A stretch of 64,000 nucleotides of DNA from Pseudoduganella albidiflava (GTDB lineage Bacteria > Pseudomonadota > Gammaproteobacteria > Burkholderiales > Burkholderiaceae_D): contig NZ_CP036401.1 of assembly GCF_004322755.1 (NCBI RefSeq), positions 4,216,001-4,280,000 of the forward strand. The letters run 5' to 3'. The position numbers and the translations under genes are program-made. How positions within the stretch are numbered: the first letter of the stretch is position 1; each line of letters starts with the position of its first letter. Positions 43,664 through 52,649 of this stretch are shown piece after piece. A model generated the notes under the pieces. That model did not search any database, was not told where the DNA came from, and saw only the letters and a program-made list of their open reading frames with translations.

Positions 43664-44263
43664 CTACGGCATTTGCTCGCCCCACACCTGCTCTTCGGTC
43701 CAGCCCAGTTCGGCGAAGTCGCGGGCGCGCAGGTCGGCTTCGCCTGACGAGTAAAACTCATCCAGTTGCGGCGGTGCGACCGAGGTGCCGGCCAGCATGG
43801 CGTGCACTTGGCCGCGGTGGTGGATCTGGTGCTGGAACAGGTGCGCCAGCAGCCGCTGGCGGGTATCGATCTGCAGCTCGTCGCCACGGTCGATGACCAC
43901 TTGCCTATCCAGCTCGTCGTCGCTCAGTCCGGCGCAATACGCGATCAGCGAATCGTTGCTTTCCCGCTGTGCCTGCCAGAGCGCCGTGCAGGTGGCGTAA
44001 GGCTGTTCGGGCTCGAAGAAGCTCTGGTAGTCCGGGTGCGGCGGTTCGCCATGCCAGTCGCGCCACAGCGCATCGAGATAGAAGCGCTGCACGGTGAGGT
44101 TGTGGTTCAGCGTATGCCGGATGCCGGGGAAGAAACTCGTGCGGCCCGTGGCCTCGAACTCGGCTTGCGTCAGGGCGCCGCAGGCACGCAGCAGCCGGTG
44201 GTCGGCCCACGCATTGTTGTAGGCCTGGGCCAGCAGGTACCGCGAAAACGGTTGGGTCGGCAT
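43664..44263 (-). CDS. DinB family protein
   Basis: A 199-residue four-helix-bundle protein of the DinB/YfiT superfamily. The metal-binding histidines are seen in IRHTLNHNLTVQRFYLDALW and HLFQHQIHHRGQVHAMLAG, giving the usual three-histidine site. DinB-fold proteins include thiol-dependent S-transferases; the substrate here is unknown. The ATG at 44263 has GAGGAG 6 nt upstream and begins at family homology; the long upstream extension is not coding. It is divergent from the GH19 gene. Confidence 0.85.
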   Translation of the reverse strand: MPTQPFSRYLLAQAYNNAWADHRLLRACGALTQAEFEATGRTSFFPGIRHTLNHNLTVQRFYLDALWRDWHGEPPHPDYQSFFEPEQPYATCTALWQAQRESNDSLIAYCAGLSDDELDRQVVIDRGDELQIDTRQRLLAHLFQHQIHHRGQVHAMLAGTSVAPPQLDEFYSSGEADLRARDFAELGWTEEQVWGEQMP

Positions 44264-44383
44264 GTGGCACTCCTCGCGAAAAGATAGCGAGGTTACTTGA
44301 AAAAGACGCAAGGCGAAATAAGCTGGATGATGGAGCAGCCATGACAACCCGGGCACAGCCGTGTCCGGTCCTGAGGAGCCATC

Positions 44384-44989
44384 ATGCTGAATGGAGAAAC
44401 CTTGCGGCGGGCATTCCCCGACTGCAGGGATGCGGACGACTGGGCCGCCGCGCTCGATAGCGCATTGAATCGTTTTCACATCACCACGCGCGACCGTGTT
44501 TGCGCCTTTCTCGCGCAGACGAGCCATGAATCGGGCCACTTCAACCGGCTCGAGGAATCCTTGTCCTACCGCACCCCGGCACGGCTGATGGCCGTCTGGC
44601 CGAAGCGCTTTCCCAACGAAGCCAGCGCCACGCCGTTCGTGCAGAATCCGGAGCGCCTGGCGAACTTCGTCTATGCGCGGCGGATGGGCAATGGCGACGA
44701 AGCCAGCGGCGACGGCTTCCGTTTCCGCGGCCGCGGCCTGATCCAGCTGACCGGCCGCAGCAATTACCACCAGGCCGGTGACGCGCTCGGGCTCGACCTG
44801 GTCGGTGTGCCGGACAGGCTGGTGTCAAAGGAAGTGGCGGCGCTGTCGGCGGCGTGGTTCTGGGACAGCCGCGGCCTGAACGCACTGGCCGACCACGACA
44901 AGCCGGATGGCGACCTGGAAGACTTCGTGGAAATCACGCGCCGCATCAACGGCGGTACCGTGGGGCTGAAGGAAAGGCTGGCCGCCTAG
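44384..44989 (+). CDS. Glycoside hydrolase family 19 (endolysin/chitinase-like)
   Basis: A 201-residue single-domain GH19 enzyme. The catalytic glutamate pair is recognisable in FLAQTSHESGHFNRLEESL and DGFRFRGRGLIQLTGRSNYH, and the C-terminal WFWDSRGLNALAD and ITRRINGGTVGL are standard. It lacks a signal peptide and a carbohydrate-binding domain, which is typical of GH19 lysozyme-like endolysins in phage remnants and lysis cassettes, but no other phage gene is nearby. AGGAG precedes the ATG at 44384. Confidence 0.9.
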   Translation: MLNGETLRRAFPDCRDADDWAAALDSALNRFHITTRDRVCAFLAQTSHESGHFNRLEESLSYRTPARLMAVWPKRFPNEASATPFVQNPERLANFVYARRMGNGDEASGDGFRFRGRGLIQLTGRSNYHQAGDALGLDLVGVPDRLVSKEVAALSAAWFWDSRGLNALADHDKPDGDLEDFVEITRRINGGTVGLKERLAA

Positions 44990-45069
44990 AAGCGGCTGCG
45001 CGACAGCCTGGCGTAACCGGAGGCGCGGCAGTCACGGCCGCGCACGCTTGCACCACCGGCCCTTCTTCA

Positions 45070-45828
45070 CTACCGATGCCGCGGCACCTCGGCAAACGCC
45101 GCCTCGAGCCGGCGGATCAGCGGCAGGTTCATCGCATGCGTGTGGCGATCCCAGCGGTCCATGGTCGAATGCAGTTGATTCTGCAGGCGGTGGGCCAGCT
45201 GGAATTCGCGGGCCTGCGCCGCCCAGATCGCGAATTCGGCCTTGGCCTCGAAACTGCCGTGGCGTTTCACGGCGGCTTCGAACTCGGCGCGCGCATCGGC
45301 GGGGCGCCCCACGCCGGCAAGGGCGCGCGCCAGCAGTAACGTCGTCTGTTCGGGGCGATAGTCGGGATCGGCGCGCCGCAAGTCCTCCAGGTGCGCGATC
45401 GCTTCGGCATGCCGCCCGCAGGCCAGCGTGGCACGCGCTGCCCCGAGGCGAATGTCCGGATCGTTGGCGAAGGCGCCTTGCAGGAATGCCCCGAACGTGG
45501 CGGCGGCCGCCTCGGCGTCGCCCGCCTGCAGTTGCGCGTTGGCCAGGCGCATCTGGTTATGCGCGGTGGGGGCGAAATCAAAGGCGGCCTGGGCGTCGTG
45601 TAACGCGCGGACGGGATCGAAGGCCTGCGCGGCCCCTGCGGCGGACTTGCGGTCGCGGCGTTCGCGCCGCCAGCCCGGCAGGTAGACGCCGACGTAGTAC
45701 AACAACGCCCCCAGCAGCGGGATCATGAACAGGATCAGCAGCCATGGCACCTGTTGCCGGCTGCGGATCGCATGCACGGCGAAGAAAATCGCAATGAGCA
45801 CGTGCAGCCCGATTACCAGGATCGACAT
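45070..45828 (-). CDS. Membrane-anchored TPR protein with PLDc_N-like region
   Basis: A 252-residue protein. Two N-terminal membrane helices (ILVIGLHVLIAIFFAVHAI and PWLLILFMIPLLGALLYYVG) form a PLDc_N-like unit, and then tetratricopeptide-type helices run from about 70 to 220 (AHNQMRLANAQLQAGDAEAA, RATLACGRHAEAIAHLEDL, ALAGVGRPADARAEFEAAV). It is probably a scaffold at the inner membrane; partner unknown. ATG at 45828 follows GGAGG; a GTG one codon upstream is an alternative. Confidence 0.8.
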   Translation of the reverse strand: MSILVIGLHVLIAIFFAVHAIRSRQQVPWLLILFMIPLLGALLYYVGVYLPGWRRERRDRKSAAGAAQAFDPVRALHDAQAAFDFAPTAHNQMRLANAQLQAGDAEAAAATFGAFLQGAFANDPDIRLGAARATLACGRHAEAIAHLEDLRRADPDYRPEQTTLLLARALAGVGRPADARAEFEAAVKRHGSFEAKAEFAIWAAQAREFQLAHRLQNQLHSTMDRWDRHTHAMNLPLIRRLEAAFAEVPRHR

Positions 45829-45933
45829 CACCCCTCCACTGTTCGACGTGCGCTCATTGTAGGGATTTCGATTCCTCCGTACAACTTATCAGGTGCAAGG
45901 CAATGGCTTGACGCTTGCCAGCCGATCCGGCGA

Positions 45934-46500
45934 TCACTTGACCGGTTCGAAGCGTACGTTCAGGCCATTGCGCGTGGTGTGGATCGTCGTCGGCACGTAC
46001 TGCACGCCGAGGTAGCGCAACTCATCTGGCCGGAAATGGTAGACCGGCACGTCGCGCACGAGGCGGTCGACGACGACGTTGGCCGCCGCGGTGAGCTGGC
46101 CCTGGATGGGCGCGCCGGCGCCGCCGACCGAGAAGTCGTCGATCCGGGCATCGCTCAGCACGACCGCGTTGCGCACGTTGTCCACCTGCAGGCGGCCGGA
46201 CAGCATCACGCTGCCCTGCAAGCCAGAGCGCAACAATGGCGACGTGACAGCGACATCGGCGGACAGGCCCAGCCGGTCGTTGTCGCGCAGGATGGCCAGC
46301 CGTGGCCGGGACAGCTGCAGCTCGAACACGCCGAGTGCGCGCTGCTCCAGCGGGAAGCGTTCCTCCAGCCCGCGCTGCAGGCGCTCGAGCGGCACCTCGA
46401 CTTCGCGTGGCCCCGTCAGGCCGGCACAGCCCGCCAACAATGCGGCCGCAACCAGCGGCACGAGTAACAATCCGCGTCGCGGCCTGGAAATCGTCTGCAT
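45934..46500 (-). CDS. DUF1439 lipoprotein
   Basis: A 188-residue lipoprotein. The signal ends in a LLAGC lipobox (Cys near residue 25). The mature region matches DUF1439 (VEVPLERLQRGLEERFPLEQ, NVVVDRLVRDVPVYHFRPDE), a fold of the LEA/SmpA-like envelope lipoproteins; function unknown. The ATG at 46500 is preceded by GAGG. It stands alone on the minus strand, back to back with the DUF72 gene. Confidence 0.85.
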   Translation of the reverse strand: MQTISRPRRGLLLVPLVAAALLAGCAGLTGPREVEVPLERLQRGLEERFPLEQRALGVFELQLSRPRLAILRDNDRLGLSADVAVTSPLLRSGLQGSVMLSGRLQVDNVRNAVVLSDARIDDFSVGGAGAPIQGQLTAAANVVVDRLVRDVPVYHFRPDELRYLGVQYVPTTIHTTRNGLNVRFEPVK

Positions 46501-46626
46501 ACATCCCTCATGGCAAAGAGTGCGGATGATAGCCGATCGGTGTGGCGGGCGTGTAAAAAAAGGTAACAGTGCGGCCATGTGCGGAAGCGTACGGTCGCGC
46601 CGGAGCGGGCCGCGTACCGTTCATCC

Positions 46627-47427
46627 ATGCAACCGATTTCCGCTGACCTGTTCGCTGACTTATCCGCTGACTCTTCCGCTGGCTTTTCAACCTGTGTCGG
46701 CACCGCCGGCTGGAGCCTGCCGCGCGAGACGTGGCAGGCCTTCCCGCCCGAGGGCAGCCACCTGGAACGCTACGCGGCCGTGTTCAACGCGGTCGAGATC
46801 AATACCAGCTTCTACCGGCCCCACCAGCCCAAGACGTACGAACGCTGGGCCGCTTCGACGCCGGCGCACTTCCGCTTCTCGGTGAAGCTGCCGCGCACCA
46901 TCACGCACGAGGCGAAACTGCAGGGTATCGATGAATTGCTGGCCCGATTTGCCGGAGAAGCCGGCGCGCTCGGCGACCGGCTGGGCGCGGTGCTGGTGCA
47001 ATTGCCGCCCAGCCTGGCGCTGGACGCGCCCGCGGCCGGCGCACTGTTCGATGCGCTGCAAGAGCGGTTCAGCTGCCTGGTCGCCTGCGAAGCGCGCCAT
47101 GCCAGCTGGTTTACGCCCTCGGCCACGGGCCTGCTGCGGCAGGCTGGCGTGACACGCGTGCTGGCCGACCCGGTGGTTGGCTATACGGGGCCGTTCGAGC
47201 CGACAGCCGCGCCGGCGTACGTGCGGCTGCACGGGAATCCACGCATCTACTACTCGCGCTATACACCGGAACGGATGGACGAGGTGCGCGCCTGGCTGGC
47301 GCGGCACCCCGCCTCGTGGTGCATCCTGGACAACACCGCGAGCGGCGCGGCCACGGCGAATGCACTGGAGTTGCTGGGCCGGGAACTACCCGATCAGGCG
47401 GCCAGTCCGGAACGGTCGGAACGGTAG
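46627..47427 (+). CDS. DUF72 family TIM-barrel protein
   Basis: A 266-residue protein of the DUF72 (YecE) family: GTAGWSLPRETWQAFP, FNAVEINTSFYRPHQPKTYE, FRFSVKLPRTITHEAKL, AVLVQLPPSL and YVRLHGNPRIYYSRYTPERM all match. The TIM-barrel fold is known but the activity is not. The N-terminus carries a short S-A-D-rich repeat (SADLFADLSADSSA) that is not part of the domain. The ATG at 46627 is chosen because the upstream extension is arginine-rich. Its last 34 bp overlap the 3' end of the convergent SulP-carbonic anhydrase gene. Confidence 0.9.
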   Translation: MQPISADLFADLSADSSAGFSTCVGTAGWSLPRETWQAFPPEGSHLERYAAVFNAVEINTSFYRPHQPKTYERWAASTPAHFRFSVKLPRTITHEAKLQGIDELLARFAGEAGALGDRLGAVLVQLPPSLALDAPAAGALFDALQERFSCLVACEARHASWFTPSATGLLRQAGVTRVLADPVVGYTGPFEPTAAPAYVRLHGNPRIYYSRYTPERMDEVRAWLARHPASWCILDNTASGAATANALELLGRELPDQAASPERSER

Positions 47428-49625
47428 TCGTCGAAGCGGTCCGGCGTGACCAGCTCGCCGAACTGCACGGCCCGCGTGGCGATGTCGTGGTAGGCGCCGA
47501 CCAGCCCCATCTCGCCCCGCTCGATGCACGCGCGCAGGTATTCGCTGCCATTGATGATCTCGGCCAGCGAATTCTCGATGTTCTGGCGCGTGACCCGTTC
47601 CAGCAATTCCTTGCCGGTCGGAGCCTGGCCACCCGGCGCGCCATGGCTGGCGCACTGGCACTGCCAGATCGATGCCTGGATCTTGCCCGTGATCGTGCCG
47701 ATGCTGTGCGCATGCTCGTTCTTCAGCGCCAGGCCGACCGCGCCGCAGCTGGAGTGGCCCTTCACGACGATCAGCTTGGCACCCAGCTTGTGGGCGATTT
47801 CCAGGCTGCCGATGATTTCATCGCTGATCACGTTGCCGGCGATGCGGATCGTCAGCAGGTCGCCCAGCCCGGCATCGAAGATGATTTCCGGCGACGTGCG
47901 CGAATCGATGCAGTTGACCACCACGGCCATCGGGTGCTGGCCGCCGGCGGTGGCATCCACCTGGTGCAGGTAGTATTTCTTGATCCACCGACCGGCCTGG
48001 AAGCGCTCGTTGCCATCCTTCAGCAGTTGCAGCACTTCGGCAGGCTGCAGCCGGGTCTGGGTTTCCTTGTCCAGCGCGGGCACGAACTGGATCGGGTCGG
48101 CCAGGCTGTATTCGTCGCGCAGGCCGATCACGTTCAGCTGCACGTCGCGCTCGGAAGCCACCACCTGGTAATCCTGGATCGTTTCCAGCACATCGCTGTC
48201 GATGTAGTCGGCGTTGCTGGCATCGATCAGCACCTTCGAGCCGGATGGCACTTCCCATAGCGCCGCCTTGATGGTGGCCTTGTTCAGGAACGATACCTGG
48301 TTCGGCAGTTCCATCTTGATCACCTCGCCGATGTGCAGGCGGTATTGCTCGATCGCGAAGGGATTGCGGAAGTTGCTGCGCAGCAGATAGAACAGGCTGG
48401 CAGCCAGGCCGATCAGCACGCCCATCAGCAGGTCGGTCAGCACGATGGCGGCCACGGTCACTGCGAACGGCACGAACTGCGAGGCGCCCCTGGCGTACAT
48501 GTCGCGGAACAGCGTGAGCTTGGCCAGCTTGTAGCCCGTCATGATCAGGATCGCGGCCAGCGCGGCCAGCGGAATCTGGTTCAGCAGCGGGCTCAACACC
48601 AGCACGGCGGCCAGCAGCAGCACGCCATGGAACACGGCGGACACCTTGGTTGCGTTACCAGTCTGGATGTTGACAGAACTGCGCACGATCACGGACGTGA
48701 CCGGCAAGCCGCCCAGCAGGCCGGCGCAGATATTGCCGACGCCCTGGGCGACCAGTTCGCGGTTCGGTGGCGATTCGCGCTTGTGCGGGTCGAGCTTGTC
48801 CACCGCCTCCAGGTTCAGCAGCGTTTCCAGCGAAGCCACGATGGCGATCGTGGCGCCGACGAACCACACATCCGGGTTGGCGAAGTGGCGCAGTTCCGGG
48901 AAGTTCAGGTAGGCCCCCAGGTTGGCCACGTCCACCGGTGGGATCTCGACCAGGTGGGACTGCGCCAGGCTCAGGCCCGGGACATAGCGGCTGAACAGCG
49001 CGTGCAGCGCGACGCCCAGCACCACCACGAACAGCGGCGCCGGCAGCAGCTTGACGTTCTTCAGCGGCGTGCGGTCCCAGAACAGCAGCACCAGCATCGA
49101 CAGTGCGGCGATCACCACCGCGCCGGGCGTGATGCTGCCGAAGGCGCTGGCCAGGGCCGAGAACGTGGTTTCCCCGTTGGCCTGGAAGAACGAGTACTCG
49201 TCGGCGTTGTTGGCGTCGTAGCCGATCGCATGGGGGATCTGCTTCAGGATCAGCAGGATGCCGATGGCCGCCAGCAAGCCCTTGATCACGTTGGAGGGCA
49301 CGTAGTTGGCGATGAAACCGGCGCGGAAGATACCCATCGCCAGTTGCAGGACGCCGGCGACGACGATCGAGGCCAGCAGGATTTCAAAGGCGCCGAGCTT
49401 CGTGATGGACGCCAGCACGACGGCCGCGAGGCCCGCCGCGGGTCCGCTGACGCTGGTATGCGAGCCGCTGATCAGCCCGACGATAATGCCTCCGATGATG
49501 CCCGAGATAATCCCCGAAAATAAGGGCGCACCGGAGGCCAGGGCAATGCCGAGGCATAATGGCAGGGCAACGAGAAATACAACGATCCCTGCCGGGATAT
49601 CTTGCTTCAAGTGATGGATATTCAT
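47394..49625 (-). CDS. SulP permease fused to beta-carbonic anhydrase
   Basis: A 743-residue fusion. Residues ~1-425 form the SulP transmembrane core (IPAGIVVFLVALPLCLGIAL, SVSGPAAGLAAVVLAS, LPVTSVIVRSSVNIQTG), ~440-530 a STAS-like domain, and ~550-743 a beta-class carbonic anhydrase with zinc ligands in VNCIDSRTSPE (Cys572, Asp574) and KGHSSCGAVG (His624, Cys627). Such fusions are thought to move bicarbonate with interconversion of CO2 at the same membrane site. Ion specificity cannot be read from sequence. The ATG at 49625 begins MNIHHLKQDI. The 3' end overlaps DUF72 on the other strand by 34 bp. Confidence 0.92.
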   Translation of the reverse strand: MNIHHLKQDIPAGIVVFLVALPLCLGIALASGAPLFSGIISGIIGGIIVGLISGSHTSVSGPAAGLAAVVLASITKLGAFEILLASIVVAGVLQLAMGIFRAGFIANYVPSNVIKGLLAAIGILLILKQIPHAIGYDANNADEYSFFQANGETTFSALASAFGSITPGAVVIAALSMLVLLFWDRTPLKNVKLLPAPLFVVVLGVALHALFSRYVPGLSLAQSHLVEIPPVDVANLGAYLNFPELRHFANPDVWFVGATIAIVASLETLLNLEAVDKLDPHKRESPPNRELVAQGVGNICAGLLGGLPVTSVIVRSSVNIQTGNATKVSAVFHGVLLLAAVLVLSPLLNQIPLAALAAILIMTGYKLAKLTLFRDMYARGASQFVPFAVTVAAIVLTDLLMGVLIGLAASLFYLLRSNFRNPFAIEQYRLHIGEVIKMELPNQVSFLNKATIKAALWEVPSGSKVLIDASNADYIDSDVLETIQDYQVVASERDVQLNVIGLRDEYSLADPIQFVPALDKETQTRLQPAEVLQLLKDGNERFQAGRWIKKYYLHQVDATAGGQHPMAVVVNCIDSRTSPEIIFDAGLGDLLTIRIAGNVISDEIIGSLEIAHKLGAKLIVVKGHSSCGAVGLALKNEHAHSIGTITGKIQASIWQCQCASHGAPGGQAPTGKELLERVTRQNIENSLAEIINGSEYLRACIERGEMGLVGAYHDIATRAVQFGELVTPDRFDDYRSDRSGLAA

Positions 49626-50147
49626 GGGAATACGCGTTCGATTTCATTATCAGCCGTACGCGCCAGCCCCACATCCCACGAATCTGTAATAAGAAACGAC
49701 GATTATCGATTAATCGTGGGCGGCAATGCTCCCGACTGACGGAGTCACTGCACCGGCAATGAATAGCGAAGCCGCCGCATTTCCTGTCATTGCGCGGAAA
49801 TGTCAAACGTGCCCCATCTGGGGAAACAATATAACCGCGTTTTTTGCACCGCGCAATCGGCTATTTTCCCAGATCCGTATAACTACGTATTTCCGGAAAG
49901 TTATATTTTTATCCAGGATATATTCATTGTAATCGTTGAAATATCGGATCGAGTAAATATGCGGCCTGCCGCGCCAGATAAGCATCGCAAATAACCGTTA
50001 TTGGATTGGTAAATATCTTTGTTTTGACCGAATAAAGATGTTTCATCGCGTGCCGCGACGGCACCCGGGCCGCCCGGCAACGATGCCGGACCATCGAACA
50101 CGCCAGCAGGCGATTTTTCGCGGCGGAGGGTTGCGCCCCACAGATTT
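49626..50147. other. AT-rich intergenic region
   Basis: A 520-bp spacer between two divergent transcription units. The segment 49790-50040 is clearly richer in A/T than the rest of the window (for example TTATATTTTTATCCAGGATA), which suggests promoter DNA or a horizontally acquired scrap. I see no convincing gene, tRNA or terminator; the longest frames, such as 49803-49985, have no family resemblance. Confidence 0.5.
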
Positions 50148-50171
50148 GGTGTTATAGTTCACTACAACACC
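50148..50171. promoter_or_regulatory. Palindromic operator of the GntR/ABC operon
   Basis: GGTGTTATAGTT and CACTACAACACC form a 24-bp inverted repeat with 10 of 12 paired positions. It sits 46 bp before the gntR start, where YtrA-subfamily repressors usually bind their own promoter. TATAGT inside it could be the -10 hexamer. Confidence 0.6.
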
Positions 50172-50216
50172 AGCTATGCAACACACTCAACATCCACCGC
50201 GCAGGAGGAACCATGT

Positions 50217-50585
50217 ATGTGGAATGACAATGCGCCGATCTACCGCCAGCTCAAGGAGCGGGTGATCGGCATGATGCTCGACGGCTTGCTCAAGCCCGGC
50301 GACGCGCTGCCCTCGGTGCGGCAGGTGGCGGCCGACTACCAGCTGAACCCGATCACCGTGTCGCGGGCGTACCAGGAGCTGGTCGATGAAACCTTGGTGG
50401 AAAAACGAAGGGGGGTGGGTATGTATGTAACCGAAGGCGCCGTGCAAAAACTGCTGGCATCGGAACGCGAGCGCTTCCTGCGCGAAGAATGGCCGGCGAT
50501 GGTGGAGCGTATCCGCCGGCTCGGCCTGGACCTGGACCAGCTGCTGCGCGCTTCGCCGAACAACGAACCCGGGAGCGCCACATGA
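50217..50585 (+). CDS. GntR-family (YtrA type) regulator
   Basis: A 122-residue repressor with the winged HTH (APIYRQLKERVIGMMLDGLL, LPSVRQVAADYQLNPITVSR, LVEKRRGVGMYV) and the short C-terminal dimerisation helix of the YtrA group, without a ligand domain. AGGAGG precedes the ATG at 50217; an overlapping ATG at 50213 opens a five-codon minicistron ending at 50227. The stop overlaps the ABC gene start (ATGA). It probably represses its own operon through the palindrome at 50148. Confidence 0.93.
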   Translation: MWNDNAPIYRQLKERVIGMMLDGLLKPGDALPSVRQVAADYQLNPITVSRAYQELVDETLVEKRRGVGMYVTEGAVQKLLASERERFLREEWPAMVERIRRLGLDLDQLLRASPNNEPGSAT

Positions 50586-51439
50586 GCGCCGTCATCTCCG
50601 CCCGCAACCTGGTCAAGCGCTACGGCAAGCAGGCCGCGCTCGACGGCGTCAGTTTCGACATCCAGCCGGGCCGCATCGTCGGGCTGATCGGCCCGAACGG
50701 CTCCGGCAAGACGACCACGCTGAAGGCCGCGCTGGGCCTGTGCCAGTTCGAGGGCGAGCTGTCCGTGCTGGGGCTGGATCCGCGCACGCAGCGCGACGAA
50801 CTGATGAACGACGTGTGCTTCATCGCCGACGTGGCGATCCTGCCCCGCTGGCTGAAGGTGAAGGACGCGATCGATTTCGTGGCCGGCATCCACCCGCGCT
50901 TCGATCGCGCCAAGGCCGAGCGCTACCTCGCCGGCACGAAGCTGGCGCCGCAGATGCGCGTAAAGGCCATGTCGAAGGGCATGATCGTGCAGCTGCACCT
51001 GGCCCTCGTGATGGCGATCGACGCGAAGCTGCTGGTGCTGGACGAGCCGACGCTGGGCCTGGACATCCTGTACCGCAAGGGCTTCTACCAGAACCTGCTG
51101 GAAGACTACTTCGACGAGCACAAGACGATCGTCATCACCACGCACCAGATCGAGGAAGTGGAACACATCCTGTCGGACGTGCTGTTCATCCGCGAAGGCC
51201 GCATCGCGCTGGCTGCCTCGATGGAAGAGATCGGCGAGCGCTACACGGAAGTCATGGTCCACCCGCAGCACACGGCCGCGGCCGCGGCGCTGCAGCCGCT
51301 GACGCAGCGCACCGTGTTCGGCAAGAGCGTGATGCTGTTCGATGGCGTGCCCAGGCAGCAACTGGAAAACCTTGGCGAACTGCGCACGCCCAGCGTGGCG
51401 GACCTGTTCGTCGCCAGCATGAAGGGGAGCTACGAATGA
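50582..51439 (+). CDS. ABC transporter ATP-binding protein
   Basis: A 285-residue ATPase. Walker A is IGPNGSGKTTTLKAALGL, Walker B is LLVLDEPTLGLD, and the switch His is in ITTHQIEEVEH. The signature motif reads VKAMSKGMIVQLHLALVMA, so MSKGM replaces LSGGQ; this is common in GntR-linked efflux-type ATPases. It starts by ATGA overlap with gntR and ends by ATGA overlap with the permease, so the three are one translated unit. Role: export or membrane homeostasis, substrate unknown. Confidence 0.93.
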   Translation: MSAVISARNLVKRYGKQAALDGVSFDIQPGRIVGLIGPNGSGKTTTLKAALGLCQFEGELSVLGLDPRTQRDELMNDVCFIADVAILPRWLKVKDAIDFVAGIHPRFDRAKAERYLAGTKLAPQMRVKAMSKGMIVQLHLALVMAIDAKLLVLDEPTLGLDILYRKGFYQNLLEDYFDEHKTIVITTHQIEEVEHILSDVLFIREGRIALAASMEEIGERYTEVMVHPQHTAAAAALQPLTQRTVFGKSVMLFDGVPRQQLENLGELRTPSVADLFVASMKGSYE

Positions 51440-52485
51440 AGACGATGCACAACACCGTGCCGGAGATGACGCCGGATGCGCCGCCGGCCCCCGCGCCAGT
51501 CCGCCGCGTGGCCTGGCTGCGCACGACCATGCCGTGGCTGATCCGCCGCGAAATCTGGGAACACAAGGGCATGCTCACCTGGGTGCCGCTGGCGATCTCT
51601 GCGCTGCTGATCGCCTTCGTGCTGGCCGCCGCAGTGATGGGGCACGGCGGCACGATCCACTTCGATGGCAACACGATCGGCGGCAAGGACATGGTCATCC
51701 AGCTCGGCGACCGCCAGAAGCAGGCGGCGGTCGAAACGGCGGCCACCGTGTATCCGGTCGGGGCGGCGGTGCTGTACCTGTCGCTGGCGTTCATGGTGTT
51801 CTTCTACAGCCTCGGCGCGCTGTACGACGAGCGCCGCGACCGCAGCATCCTGTTCTGGAAGTCGCTGCCGGTGTCGGACAGCGCCACCGTGCTGTCGAAA
51901 GCCGCGATCGCCCTGCTCGTGATTCCGCTGCTGGTGGTGGTGGTGGAGCTGGCGACGTCGCTGGTCATCCTGGCCATCATGCTGGTGATGACGGCCAGCA
52001 AGGGGCTCAACCTGGCCGGGCCGGTACTCTCGCATCCCCAGCTCTGGCTGGCGTTCGTGAAATTACCCTCGCTGGTACCGGTGTATGCGCTGTGGGCACT
52101 GCCGGCGGTCGGCTGGCTGCTGCTGGTGTCGGCCTGGGCACGGTCGAAAGTGTTCCTGTGGGCTGTCGGCGTACCCGCACTGGCGATGGTCGTGCTGTTC
52201 TGGGCTGAAAAAAGCCTTGGCCTGGCGCTCAATGCCGGCTGGCTGGTCGAGAAGTTCATCAGCCGCCTGCTGGTCAGCGTGATGCCGGCCACGTGGCTGA
52301 TGGCCGACGGCCTGGCCGCGCGGGTACGCGACGGGGTTCGCGAAGGGCCGGCGGCGATCTCCGACACGCTGTACGAGGCTTCCTGGGCCGCCGTGGCGAC
52401 ACCCGAGATGCTGTGGGGTGCGCTCGCCGGGGCCGGCATGATCGCCGCCGCCATCTGGCTGCGCCGCCGCCGCGAAGAGGGTTGA
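51436..52485 (+). CDS. ABC transporter permease
   Basis: A 349-residue membrane protein with about six to seven helices, including VPLAISALLIAFVLAAAVMG, AAVLYLSLAFMVFFYSLGAL, VVVVELATSLVILAIMLVMT and LAMVVLFWAEKSLGLAL. The conserved cytoplasmic DERRDRSILFWKSLPVSD loop, which contacts the ATPase, is typical of ABC-2-like permeases of this operon type. A ~55-residue extracytoplasmic loop follows TM1. It is encoded last in the gntR-ATPase-permease operon. A stem-loop at 52512-52533 follows. Confidence 0.88.
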   Translation: MKTMHNTVPEMTPDAPPAPAPVRRVAWLRTTMPWLIRREIWEHKGMLTWVPLAISALLIAFVLAAAVMGHGGTIHFDGNTIGGKDMVIQLGDRQKQAAVETAATVYPVGAAVLYLSLAFMVFFYSLGALYDERRDRSILFWKSLPVSDSATVLSKAAIALLVIPLLVVVVELATSLVILAIMLVMTASKGLNLAGPVLSHPQLWLAFVKLPSLVPVYALWALPAVGWLLLVSAWARSKVFLWAVGVPALAMVVLFWAEKSLGLALNAGWLVEKFISRLLVSVMPATWLMADGLAARVRDGVREGPAAISDTLYEASWAAVATPEMLWGALAGAGMIAAAIWLRRRREEG

Positions 52486-52511
52486 TACGGAGTTTGATGC
52501 ATCGCAGCTCA

Positions 52512-52533
52512 GCTGTAAGCGGTGTCTTACAGC
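52512..52533 (+). terminator. Stem-loop after the ABC operon
   Basis: GCTGTAAG (52512-52519) and CTTACAGC (52526-52533) form a perfect 8-bp stem with a 6-nt loop, 27 bp past the permease stop. No T-run follows. It may be a Rho-independent pause site or a dispersed repeat. Confidence 0.45.
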
Positions 52534-52649
52534 GTTACCAGACCCGCACCGATGCCGGTAGCGGGCGATGGTTGGGATAATGGCAACCATTCCGCCAGCG
52601 CCAGACCTCCCGGTCTCGCGTTGGCTGTTGCTTTAAAGGATGGTTCACC

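Noticed and set aside
44384..44989. GH19 enzyme as evidence of a prophage
   Set aside because: No holin, integrase, structural or regulatory phage gene was found on either side.
49803..49985. Minus-strand 60-residue frame in the A/T-rich spacer
   Set aside because: It has no SD and no recognisable domain; it is probably a chance frame in low-GC DNA.
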